A DNA stretch of 33,876 nucleotides from Bacteroidales bacterium (lineage in GTDB: Bacteria > Bacteroidota > Bacteroidia > Bacteroidales > JAADJA01): contig JAGVPB010000084.1 in assembly GCA_020052415.1 (NCBI GenBank), forward strand, positions 1 to 33,876. The letters are read 5' to 3'. The position numbers and the translations under genes are program-made. Positions 8,801 through 16,492 of the stretch are shown piece after piece. The notes beneath the pieces were generated by a model. It searched no databases. It saw only the letters and a program-made list of their open reading frames with translations, and had not been told where the DNA came from. How positions within the stretch are numbered: position 1 is the stretch's first letter; each line of letters begins with the position of its first letter.

Positions 8801-11226
8801 CTGACACTTATAATGGAGCTGTAAGAATAAAAGATTCGTATGTCCAGATTGACAATTCAATATTTCAACAAGGAAACACCTGTGCCCTTGGAATTTATGG
8901 TTCGGCAAATCCGGCAGTTTCAAATTGCCAGATTTACAATTATACCTCTACCCCGGTATATATGGCTATGTTTTCAACTCCCACATTTTCGAATATTATA
9001 GTTACAGGTGTTGGTTTATTAGCTTTGGGCATTCAGTCTGAAACTTATTCACAGACTGCTACTATTCCGCAACGGAGCTTTGGAGGTTATACCAACATTA
9101 CTTATATCCTGAATGGAGTTACCATTAATTCAGGGACCACCATTACGGTGCCGGCTGGAACTGTTTTTAAAACACAATCTACCGATGGTATAATCATTAA
9201 CGGAAAGTTGACGGTTTCAGGAATAGTTGGAAATAAAGTTGTATTTACCGATTATCGTGATGATGCTTACGGCAATCCGGCTGATACTCAGCAAAACGGA
9301 TCAGCGACTTCTCCGACAACTGCGGGACCCTATATCCAGTTTAATGATGTAAGTGATGATGCCAGTACGATTAATTATGCTATTATGAGATATACAACAA
9401 ATTCCGTTCGGTTAAACAGCGCATCACCTTCGATTACCAATTGCACTTTTAACTATTTAAACTATGGTATAACAAATTCAGGGGTTTGTACACCAATTAT
9501 AGATAATAACACGTTCGATAACCTCTACTATTCACCTATGAGTATTTCACTTGTAGCTTATCCATCTTCAACAACGGGTAATATTATTTCCGGTACTACC
9601 TATAAATGTATCAGAGTCAATGATGAAACCCTTACTCAAAATGTAACCTTGCCAAAAAGGTCCTTTGGTGGTGTTGTTAATATACCATATTTTTTCCAAT
9701 CCTATACAATTGGAACCGGTGTAACTTTGACTATTGCGCCAGGTGTCGTTTGTAAATTCTGGTATGCTGGTTATATGATCGTAAATAATGGATTGATTGC
9801 AGAAGGTACTGCTACAAATGCAGGAAACATTGTGTTCACCTGTATTTCTGACGATTTCCATGGCGGTGATTCTAATTCAGATGGGACCGCCACTGCTTAC
9901 GGTTCCTCTCCATGGCAGGGAATTACAGTCAACGATGTGGCACTGGATCCGCAAACCAGATTTGCCAATTGTATTTTCAGATACGCACAATATAGTACAG
10001 CAGCAGGTATAAAAACAATAAATGCAAGTCCATCAATCCTGAATTGCTCATTCAATAATGATTATCAGGGTGTACAAGCCTCCGGTGCTTCAAATCCAAC
10101 CATTAACTTTTGTGATTTTTATAAAATAGATAATAATGCAGTCAATAATGTGAATCAGTCCTTTGTAATCAATGCAGAGAACTGCTGGTGGGGTAGCAAT
10201 ACCGGACCAACACATGCAGGAAATCCCGGGGGAACAGGAGAACCGGTAACCAACTCCGTTGATTATCTGCCTTTCGGAACAAGTGGTGCGATCAATCCGC
10301 TCATGGGTGATGTAAGTCTTAACGGCAATATCCAGGCTTATGATGCTTCCCTGATCCTGCAGCATGTTGCACTTATTATTACTCTTAATGCCAAGCAGCA
10401 GGTTGTGGCGGACGTTAGCGGTGCAACAGGCATTACCGCCTTTGATGCTTCGCTTATCCTTCAATATGTGGTCGGCATGATCAGCTATTTCCCCGCGGAA
10501 CTTCTCAGTCCATTGCCATTATATACGTCGGATGCTGAACTGGCTATTGGAAATCTGAATGTTATGCCGGGTGAAGAATTTGACCTGCCATTATACCTTA
10601 GCAATGTAAATGGAGTTTTTGCTGCACAAATGACACTGGCCTATGATCCTGAATATTTAAAGGCCCTTGAAATAACAAGCCAGATGCCGGGTATGACTCT
10701 TTTCTCCAATATTGATGAATCCAATGGTACAATTCATATATCTTTTGCGGGTGCTGTACCGCTCGATAACGACCAGGCTTTTGCAAATATTCATTTCAAA
10801 GCAAGCGACAATATTACCTCCGGACTTACAACCCCTGTTGAAGGTAAGTTCTTTATGGCGAATGAGACCACCCTAACTGATAATATTACCAGTGGAAGCG
10901 TCACTATTAACAATTTTGCCACAGGGCTCGGAAATGATCAAACCGGATCGGACAAAATGCTTACTTGCTACCCCAATCCGGTTTCAGATCAATTAAGTAT
11001 CCATTATACTGTGGATCAGGATGGTGAAATGGTCTTTGTTGCGGTGTATGATCTTTTTGGACAACTCGTCGCAGAAATTGCAAACGGGAACCATGCAGCT
11101 GAGTCATACTCAGTTACCTGGAATTGTAATGACAGGAGCGGATCAAGATTGCCTGACGGGACTTACTTTATCAGGATGATATCAGGCAACAAAACTGAAG
11201 TGCAGAAAATTCAGATTGTAAGATAA
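5851..11226 (+). CDS. Giant secreted parallel beta-helix protein with dockerin type I, cohesin-like and T9SS type A sorting domains
   Basis: Seen: 1791 residues with a signal peptide (MKKLFTLIISLAVYGIALG). Residues 20-1480 form a parallel beta-helix rich in ASPTI.N and NPTFTN motifs. It is organised as about six super-repeats of roughly 200 residues, starting near 247, 448, 668, 868, 1078 and 1273. Each has a calcium-loop-like insertion, for example GGDTNNDGISTAPA. A dockerin type I domain follows (about 1485-1549) with two loops, GDVSLNGNIQAYDASLIL and ADVSGATGITAFDASLIL. A cohesin-like beta-sandwich lies at about 1560-1690, and a FlgD-like/T9SS type A domain at about 1700-1791 begins CYPNPVSDQLSI. 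Known: T9SS tails direct export and surface attachment; dockerins bind cohesins. Inferred: a surface beta-helix able to dock on a cohesin partner, possibly the gene 48 bases downstream. No polysaccharide lyase active site was identified. Confidence 0.88.
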   Translation: MKKLFTLIISLAVYGIALGTDVTGTIAANTTWNLAGSPYIVTGNVTVNAGVTLTVDASVQVKFNNGMSLNVNGTLNATSATFTTNDASPAPGKWNYIDFNSGGGGILSNCTFSYGRHLNIDNGATVSISGSNVNSMSYYGIYNNGALTLSNSTIDLTAWTVYGYGIYSDGSGVSTLNTVSIVNCSYGIFLNGLTQVNLTSVIISSCTWPVYYNGQGNITVAGVCDFLGNTWNAFYVYPASMTSNWTIPFVNVPYYFRTNFSVNNGTTFTISNNNIIKFPLNTGLEVRGKILANASAGNTIFFTSERDDNWGGDTNNDGISTAPAVSNWYGIRFYDESDNTSILRRCKIRYAGYSSIGGISLYDANPTIDLCELQQNYYGALFQNTSSPAFTNNTIGSSQITPIAMSFEANPTFTNNVLSFMDNQYDAIGLLGGTLTANANIIKRDFTTVTNITYVMLAQITVPVGRTLTIQPGIVIKSASQTYRIIIEGKLVADATLAERITLTSVKDDNFGNPSDTNKDGTITTPALGDMGAIIFANGYDPTSIMDYVLMKYATAWNYYYPNGGQNHYIYASAVATISATAPVPAGPAISNCEFRELTYGICSYQASNPTISNNAMINITGTPFAIAASSNATFVGNTFTNVGMNALGLIGNNVVVNGTIIKRNVAGYNNITYVLLEDLTIVNLTNLTVNAGVVIKLQGKRIYVDGGFKCSGTLAERVIFTSLYDDNVGNPLDTNGDGNATTPAIGNWYYVQYRDNSDDVFNANTYTNFQYGGYSQDGIYKTLNASPSLTNSLIDQSYNGIWCDGNSAPSFNTVTIQNCSTDPIAMSLTSNPTFTNITFSANGSNGIRILEGTLSTNATLVKRSVAGYSNIAYIVYGELNIASSATLTLQQGIIIKFRAYYQTWIKIYGGLNATGTAGENIYFTSIKDDAVGGDTNNDGNATVPANSDWHGLLFYPESIDANNKIIYCDVRYTGGGWTAPFGTDTYNGAVRIKDSYVQIDNSIFQQGNTCALGIYGSANPAVSNCQIYNYTSTPVYMAMFSTPTFSNIIVTGVGLLALGIQSETYSQTATIPQRSFGGYTNITYILNGVTINSGTTITVPAGTVFKTQSTDGIIINGKLTVSGIVGNKVVFTDYRDDAYGNPADTQQNGSATSPTTAGPYIQFNDVSDDASTINYAIMRYTTNSVRLNSASPSITNCTFNYLNYGITNSGVCTPIIDNNTFDNLYYSPMSISLVAYPSSTTGNIISGTTYKCIRVNDETLTQNVTLPKRSFGGVVNIPYFFQSYTIGTGVTLTIAPGVVCKFWYAGYMIVNNGLIAEGTATNAGNIVFTCISDDFHGGDSNSDGTATAYGSSPWQGITVNDVALDPQTRFANCIFRYAQYSTAAGIKTINASPSILNCSFNNDYQGVQASGASNPTINFCDFYKIDNNAVNNVNQSFVINAENCWWGSNTGPTHAGNPGGTGEPVTNSVDYLPFGTSGAINPLMGDVSLNGNIQAYDASLILQHVALIITLNAKQQVVADVSGATGITAFDASLILQYVVGMISYFPAELLSPLPLYTSDAELAIGNLNVMPGEEFDLPLYLSNVNGVFAAQMTLAYDPEYLKALEITSQMPGMTLFSNIDESNGTIHISFAGAVPLDNDQAFANIHFKASDNITSGLTTPVEGKFFMANETTLTDNITSGSVTINNFATGLGNDQTGSDKMLTCYPNPVSDQLSIHYTVDQDGEMVFVAVYDLFGQLVAEIANGNHAAESYSVTWNCNDRSGSRLPDGTYFIRMISGNKTEVQKIQIVR

Positions 11227-11274
11227 GGTTGAGTGAATTGCATTATAAATGATTAACACTTAAAACTTACAATC

Positions 11275-13662
11275 ATGAAAAAGATTAAAATCATCATACT
11301 GCTGTTGCAACTGGGTTGGCTCGGAATTCCGGGCATGTCCCAGCCGGTTCAGCTTCGCATCCCTGACCTATCAGGAACAGTTGGAGTAAACACAGATGTT
11401 CCTGTATATATTGATAATTCCGTTACCGGATTAAATATCCTTGCCTGCCAGTTTCAGATTTCATTTAACAGCAACCTTTTGAGCTTTGTTTCTGTTGAAG
11501 TTGCCGGTACAATGATACAGACCTGGGGAACACCAAGTGCCAATGTTTCACCCGCCGGATATTTGAATATTGCTGGCGCCGGAGCTTCAGTTTTGGCCGG
11601 AAGCGGCACATTGTTCATCATTCGGTTTCAGTGTAATGCCGCAGGTTATTCGGCATTGAATTTCAATGGTGGTGCAACTAATAATTACTTTAACGAAGGT
11701 ACACCTGCTTCAGTTTATGATAACGGAAGCTTAAATGTCGGCCCTGCTCCATACATCACAGTTTCGCCAAATACAGCATTACTATCGGTAGGTGAAACGC
11801 AGCAATTTACTGTAAGCGGTGGAACAGCACCCTACACCTGGAGCGTTACCAATCCTGCAGTTGCAACAATAAATGCAAGCGGTCTGTTAACTGCAACGAG
11901 TGCAGGATTCACAAAAGTGACCGTTCAGGACAATGGGGGGATAATTGATCAGACTGATAACGATATTGAGATCAGGGCGATGATGTTAACCCTGCCTGTA
12001 ACAAGCGCCTGGCAGGGAAGTATGGTGGAAATTCCGATTACCACCACTGCACTAACAGGATTGGGGATAACTGGTGGTAATATTAAAATAACATTTAACC
12101 AAAATATCCTCACACCTGTAGGTTATAACTCAACCGGCACTTTACTAAGCGGGTACTCAAATATTTTATTGAATACTTCTGTACCCGGTTCTGTAACTGT
12201 AGCATTTGCCGGAACAACCGCCCTTACAGGTTCGGGAGTACTGCTATATCTGCAGTATAATGTATCCGCTATTAATACCGGATATTCATCTTTAACCTTT
12301 AATGAAGCACTTTTTAATGAAAGTTTGATGGCAAAGACGGTGAATGGATCATTTACAACCATCAATTTTTCAACAATAAGCATCACACCCAACACGGCAA
12401 CTTTGGTTTACGGTGAAACACAGCAATTCAATGCTTCGGGAGGAGTGGCGCCATATACCTGGAACACTTCTGACATTACCGTGGCGACGATCAATGCTTC
12501 CGGTCTGCTTACGGCTCTTAAAAGCGGGGTGATTCAGGTTATTGCTACCGATAATGTCGGAGCTACCGGATCGAGCGGAAACATTACTATTTATGACACA
12601 TGGGTTACTATACCAAATGCCGGTGCACAGGTAAATACGATATATGACCTGCCTGTGATGATGTCGAACCTCCCTCCGGGACAATCGGTCTTTTCAATTC
12701 AGGGAACATTCAGCTATAAAGCTCCTGAACTGACGGCTCTTGATATTGTGACCACAGGAACGATGTCAGATGGATGGACCTCAATTAAAGTTGTTTCGGG
12801 AAACCAGATCACTTTTGCCATTGCAGGGACATCCAGCTTTAATACAGCAGGGGTCATGTTTAAAGTCCAGTTTCAATTGAATCCTGATCTGACCCCAGGC
12901 GAATTTGCCTATGTAAATATCAATAACATTACGCTGAATGAAGGAATCCCCCTTCCAAGAACGGCCAACGGCGGCATCACGGGTGCAACCGGGATTGTTT
13001 TAAACCTGAATGCTTTGCTCGAAGGCCCTTTTAATGGAGTCAATATGAATACAAGCCTTTATTCAGGCGGATTACTTCCTGTATCACAACCTTACAATAT
13101 GGCCCCATGGAGCTATACAGGAACAGAAAGTGTGGCAGTAATTCCAAACGGCAATGTTGTGGATTGGGTGTTGGTTGAGCTCAGAGATGCTGTAAATGCA
13201 GGTTCAGCAACTGTTGGTACGCGCATAGCCCGCCAGGCAGCATTTATCCTGAACGACGGATCCATTGTCGGGATGGATGGATTCAGCGACCTGATCGTAA
13301 CAGCTACAATTACCAATAACCTGTTTGCAATTGTCTGGCACAAAAACCACCTTGGGGTAATGTCAGCAATACCGCTAACTTTGGTTGGCGGAATGTATTC
13401 CTATAATTTTTCAACTTCCGGCACCCAGGCATACGGAGCCAACAGCCAGAAACAATTAGTGGCGGGGATATGGGGAATGTTTTCAGGTGACGGAGATGCT
13501 AACAACACAATAAATATAAACGATAAAACAGTTGTCTGGACTCCTAATGCAGGTAAGAAGGGTTACCTGAATGCTGATTTCAACCGGAACGGACAGGTGA
13601 ACAACACAGATAAAAATGACAAATGGATACCGAACCAGGGAAAAAGCTGTCAGGTACCGTAA
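11275..13662 (+). CDS. Secreted scaffold-like protein: three cohesin-type domains, two BIG2 domains, dockerin-like tail module
   Basis: Seen: 795 residues with a signal peptide ending near GMSQ (about residue 23). The order is: cohesin-like domain about 25-155; BIG2-like Ig domain about 158-235 (GETQQFTVSGGTAPYTWS); cohesin-like about 236-365; BIG2-like about 370-440 (GETQQFNASGGVAPYTWN); cohesin-like about 443-575; and the LEGPFNG tail module about 578-795. That module has calcium loops GDGDANNTININD and NADFNRNGQVNNTDKND and ends GKSCQVP. Known: cohesins bind dockerins in cellulosome-type assemblies, and BIG2 domains are extracellular spacers. The gene starts 48 bases after the dockerin-bearing beta-helix gene on the same strand with no terminator between them, so co-transcription is likely. 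Inferred: a non-catalytic surface scaffold. Whether these cohesins bind dockerins is unknown, since similar folds in Bacteroidota are often structural. Confidence 0.83.
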   Translation: MKKIKIIILLLQLGWLGIPGMSQPVQLRIPDLSGTVGVNTDVPVYIDNSVTGLNILACQFQISFNSNLLSFVSVEVAGTMIQTWGTPSANVSPAGYLNIAGAGASVLAGSGTLFIIRFQCNAAGYSALNFNGGATNNYFNEGTPASVYDNGSLNVGPAPYITVSPNTALLSVGETQQFTVSGGTAPYTWSVTNPAVATINASGLLTATSAGFTKVTVQDNGGIIDQTDNDIEIRAMMLTLPVTSAWQGSMVEIPITTTALTGLGITGGNIKITFNQNILTPVGYNSTGTLLSGYSNILLNTSVPGSVTVAFAGTTALTGSGVLLYLQYNVSAINTGYSSLTFNEALFNESLMAKTVNGSFTTINFSTISITPNTATLVYGETQQFNASGGVAPYTWNTSDITVATINASGLLTALKSGVIQVIATDNVGATGSSGNITIYDTWVTIPNAGAQVNTIYDLPVMMSNLPPGQSVFSIQGTFSYKAPELTALDIVTTGTMSDGWTSIKVVSGNQITFAIAGTSSFNTAGVMFKVQFQLNPDLTPGEFAYVNINNITLNEGIPLPRTANGGITGATGIVLNLNALLEGPFNGVNMNTSLYSGGLLPVSQPYNMAPWSYTGTESVAVIPNGNVVDWVLVELRDAVNAGSATVGTRIARQAAFILNDGSIVGMDGFSDLIVTATITNNLFAIVWHKNHLGVMSAIPLTLVGGMYSYNFSTSGTQAYGANSQKQLVAGIWGMFSGDGDANNTININDKTVVWTPNAGKKGYLNADFNRNGQVNNTDKNDKWIPNQGKSCQVP

Positions 13663-13729
13663 AAAAATAATAGGCTGCCACATTCTGCTAATGGCAGTTG
13701 TATTATCTTCGCAAATAATAACCTGAAAG
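13609..13729 (+). repeat. Copy 1 of a 121-base direct repeat spanning gene end and 3' flank
   Basis: This segment matches 16135-16255 at all but three of 121 bases. It covers the last codons of the cohesin gene and 67 bases beyond its stop. The non-coding part contains a small inverted repeat, CTGCCA (13675-13680) with TGGCAG (13692-13697). Further upstream, within the coding region, the two genes are more diverged, so identity is highest around and past the stop codon. Confidence 0.85.
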
Positions 13730-13757
13730 CCCCGCCGTTGGCGGGGTTTTTATTTTA
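13730..13757 (+). terminator. Intrinsic terminator after the cohesin gene
   Basis: A perfect 7-bp stem, CCCCGCC/GGCGGGG, with a 3-base loop GTT, followed by TTTTTATTTTATT. It lies 68 bases after the stop of the cohesin gene and directly after the 121-base repeat. On the other side the decayed DUF2442 reading frame converges on it. Confidence 0.85.
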
Positions 13758-13804
13758 TTCTGATGCCTACGGATAGTTTTGCCAGAGATCATTTTGTAAT
13801 CTGG

Positions 13805-14037
13805 TTAAAGTAACCCTTCTACCAGGATGTCCTCGTAAGGTCTTCCCAATGAGTGCCCTCACCGCCTCCGATAAAACGCCAGTTTTTTCGCTGATTTTCG
13901 TCAGCATCGCGCAGGGTAGGAAACCAATCAACCGGAACGGCAACTTCGCGGCCATCATCAAGCCTTACGTACATTTTATCCTCTGCAAACCAAAGCTCGG
14001 TTGCCAGGGTGGATTTATTATTCGTTAAAGTATTCAT
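13805..14037 (-). pseudogene. DUF2442-like small protein, frameshifted near the 3' end
   Basis: Seen: from ATG at 14037 the frame reads ELWFAEDKMYVRLDDGREV, then VPVDWFPTL and GGGEGTHWEDL, the hallmark pattern of DUF2442 proteins. It then stops early at 13819 after TRTSW. Shifting frame right after HWEDL gives EDILVEGLL and a stop at 13805-13807. That matches the expected family C-terminus (HW.dL.eDI.VEGLL). One missing base between HWEDL and EDILVEGLL explains this. Known: DUF2442 genes usually follow and overlap a DUF4160 gene, a pairing often annotated as toxin-antitoxin-like. Inferred: a recently inactivated gene, or a single-base sequencing or assembly error. The upstream partner is also reduced to a remnant, which favours real decay. 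Confidence 0.75.
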
Positions 14038-14074
14038 CCCATTTATCCTTAAAAATTAATAGTACAGATGGCAT
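14018..14074 (-). pseudogene. Possible C-terminal remnant of a DUF4160 partner gene
   Basis: Overlapping the start of the DUF2442 frame by 20 bases is a short open frame reading MPSVLLIFKDKWDEYFNE. An in-frame stop lies directly upstream of its ATG. The end (KDKWDEYFNE) resembles the usual C-terminus of DUF4160 proteins (..W.EYF..), and the overlap with DUF2442 is the usual arrangement of the pair. The remainder of a DUF4160 protein, including its HIHV-type motif, was not found in the 290 bases upstream. The match is short, so this is a suggestion rather than an identification. Confidence 0.4.
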
Positions 14075-14361
14075 CTAAAACATTTTAATCAAAAATACTT
14101 ATTAATCATAAAGCAGAATAAGTAGTTTGCAAATTGCTGGGTGGTATTAATCCATCCTTTTTTTCGTTGAATTCTGCAAGAATAAAAAGAGCGGGAGAAG
14201 ATGATTACAAATAAACCTTTTTGCACCATACTCGTTTAATTGACTTATTAATCATGGGAAAAATAGTCAACTATATTTCACGTCTAAATAACATTGAATA
14301 TCAACGAGATAATCAATTTTTTTCTTTTATATTTTTAATAAATCATTCAAGTCAGATTATT

Positions 14362-16188
14362 ATGAAAAAAATTAAAACTTTTTACCTGACAATTTTATTC
14401 GGATGTATCCTGTTTACCGGTGCACACTCGCAAGTAACGTACAACAGTACTGATTTTGCTGATGTGGATGATAATTTTATGGTTAGTAAAGCCAATTCCG
14501 GGCAACTGCTCTTTTATGATTTTCAACAAACAGGAGCTGATCATGTTTGGCTTTATGATACTTTAAGTGCTAATACACAAAAATATCAAACCTATATAGA
14601 TCCGGATAATTCCGGTTATAAAAATTTTTGGATAATGGATTGTACGGCAGGCGGAGGCGGTGCAATGTGGTGCAACAATGCATGGAACGACACGACCAAT
14701 CTTTGCATGATAAGTGAAGATACTTTGGTAATTGGGCCATTATCATTATCAAATATTGCTTCTTTATATAAAAAAAACCCGCAAGTGCTTGAAAAAAGTA
14801 TTACAGGTATGACTGTTGGTTTTGGTTCACTACCGATAAAAATGATCACAAATTATATCAGCGCCGATACTATTTTTAAGTTCCCGATGCAATATTTAAA
14901 CAACGACAGTGTTAACTCCGCTTACAATATTGATTTTAATTCTATTGGAGTTGACATTATAATTAAAAACAACCAGATAAGAGTTAATTATGTGGAAGGT
15001 TGGGGTAGCTTATCTACTCCTTACAAGACCTATTCGTCTGTTCTTAAAATGAAAACATTAATTTATCATAACGATTCTGTTTTTTTATACGGAACTCCTA
15101 CTCCTCCTAATCAAACAGTAGATGTAATATATCAATGGTTTGACCCTGCTTTTGGAATATCTGTTTTAACGGTTGAAGGTAAAATAGCCGGAAGCACCGA
15201 AACCTATTCCAGCGCATCCTATATAGATTCTGTTCGTTGTTTACAGCCCAATGCTTATTTCGCTTATATTCCTTTAGTTCCGTATCTTAATGAAAACGGC
15301 AATGCTGATGTTACGTTTACTAACCTTAGCAATAATTCGGATATTTATGATTGGGATTTTGGTGATGGAAGTACTTCTGTTCAAACAAATCCAACACATA
15401 CTTTTACAAGCGCGGGAACATTTCCGGTTCAGCTTGTTGCTGCTAATTCGGTTTGTTCTCCTTATTTATATGATACACTAATAATCCCGATTGTTGTTAA
15501 AAATCCGGTTCAGAATATAACGGTTGATTTGAAAGTATTCCTTGAAGGCGCTTTTAACGGAACGGATATGAATACGAGCTTAAACTCCGGTTATCTTTTA
15601 CCGCTCATGCAGCCCTATAATGTCACTCCCTGGCTTTATCCCGGAACAGAAACGGTACCTTCCATCCCCAACAGCAATATTGTTGATTGGATTCTGGTTG
15701 AATTCAGGGATGCGGCAGATGCAGCTTCTGCAACAGCAGTCACCCGTATTGCACGGCAAGCAGGCTTTCTGTTAAACAATGGATCAATAGTCGGAACGGA
15801 TGGTATTAGTCCCCTTGTGCTTTCAGTGTCTGTTACTTATAACCTGTTTGCCATTGTCTGGCACAATAACCATTTAGGGGTAATCTCGGCATCGCCGCTT
15901 ACCGAGGCGGGCGGAATTTATTCCCATGATTTTACAACTGGTTCTGCCCAGGCTTATGGCAATGTCAATGCTCATAAACAATTGGCAGCAGATAAATGGG
16001 GAATGTTTTCAGGTGACGGAGATGCGAGCAATACAGTCAACACCACTGATAAAACGGTAGTCTGGAAACCCAATGCCGGCAAAAATGGCTACCTGAATGC
16101 TGATTTTAACAGGAACGGACAGGTAAATAACCATGATAAAAATGACAAATGGTTACCGAACCAGGGAAAAAGCTGTCAGGTACCGTAA
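14362..16188 (+). CDS. Secreted PKD-domain protein with dockerin-like tail module
   Basis: The start chosen is ATG 14362, giving 608 residues and a clean signal peptide (MKKIKTFYLTILFGCILFTG, cleaved near AHSQ). The frame is open for 47 codons further upstream, but that stretch lacks signal-peptide character. Residues about 24-300 are an unrecognised beta-rich region. A PKD domain at about 302-385 has DWDFGDGSTSVQTNPTHTF. The tail module spans about 386-608, starting LEGAFNG, with calcium loops GDGDASNTVNTTD and NADFNRNGQVNNHDKND and ending GKSCQVP. Known: PKD domains are extracellular spacers. Inferred: an exported surface protein of unknown ligand. Its last bases and 3' flank are nearly identical to those of the cohesin gene, so the two 3' ends share a recent duplication or conversion. 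Confidence 0.8.
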   Translation: MKKIKTFYLTILFGCILFTGAHSQVTYNSTDFADVDDNFMVSKANSGQLLFYDFQQTGADHVWLYDTLSANTQKYQTYIDPDNSGYKNFWIMDCTAGGGGAMWCNNAWNDTTNLCMISEDTLVIGPLSLSNIASLYKKNPQVLEKSITGMTVGFGSLPIKMITNYISADTIFKFPMQYLNNDSVNSAYNIDFNSIGVDIIIKNNQIRVNYVEGWGSLSTPYKTYSSVLKMKTLIYHNDSVFLYGTPTPPNQTVDVIYQWFDPAFGISVLTVEGKIAGSTETYSSASYIDSVRCLQPNAYFAYIPLVPYLNENGNADVTFTNLSNNSDIYDWDFGDGSTSVQTNPTHTFTSAGTFPVQLVAANSVCSPYLYDTLIIPIVVKNPVQNITVDLKVFLEGAFNGTDMNTSLNSGYLLPLMQPYNVTPWLYPGTETVPSIPNSNIVDWILVEFRDAADAASATAVTRIARQAGFLLNNGSIVGTDGISPLVLSVSVTYNLFAIVWHNNHLGVISASPLTEAGGIYSHDFTTGSAQAYGNVNAHKQLAADKWGMFSGDGDASNTVNTTDKTVVWKPNAGKNGYLNADFNRNGQVNNHDKNDKWLPNQGKSCQVP

Positions 16189-16255
16189 AAAAATAATAAG
16201 CTGCCACATTCTGCTAATGGCAGTTGTATTATCTTCGCAAATAATAACCGGAAAG
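16135..16255 (+). repeat. Copy 2 of the 121-base 3'-end direct repeat
   Basis: This matches 13609-13729 with three substitutions and no gaps. It includes the PKD gene stop codon and 67 bases of 3' flank with the CTGCCA/TGGCAG inverted repeat. Here the repeat is followed directly by the inverted-repeat element at 16251 instead of the CCCCGCC-type terminator. Confidence 0.85.
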
Positions 16256-16389
16256 AGGCTGTCTCAAAAGTTGGAAATCACAGTCACATTGAACCTGTCG
16301 AAATGTGTATAAGGCTGAAAATCAACCATACTTCGACAAGCTCAGTAGGACAATTGAACACAAATGAGACTTTTGAGACAGCCTTTTTC
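16251..16389. repeat. MITE-like element or long hairpin with about 20-bp terminal inverted repeats
   Basis: The left arm at 16251-16271 and right arm at 16369-16389 are inverted repeats with 20 of 21 bases matching. The perfect core is AGGCTGTCTCAAAAGT and its complement. Inside, TGTCGAA (near 16306) and TTCGACA (near 16332) form another inverted pair. The right arm runs into TTTTT, so the RNA could act as a terminator for the PKD gene and possibly for rsgA, which converges from the other side. No coding sequence lies within. It looks like a non-autonomous mobile or extragenic palindromic element. Confidence 0.75.
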
Positions 16390-16492
16390 ATTTGAGATAC
16401 ACCTTTTGAAATTTTTTCGATTCAGTAGAGTCAATTAAACAAAATCTGGTTTCGAAATTATCTCCAAATTGATTTTTAATAGCGTTTTGGCC

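Noticed and set aside
6590-9930. Regular repeats that might suggest a CRISPR array or nucleotide satellite
   Set aside because: They are protein-level beta-helix repeats of about 600 bases with diverged DNA, not short identical repeats with spacers.
10090-10464. A 124-codon minus-strand frame inside the beta-helix gene, with similar long antisense frames at 12370-12684 and 16800-17225
   Set aside because: These lie fully inside strongly supported genes on the other strand and translate to unrecognised sequence. They are shadows of the real coding frames.
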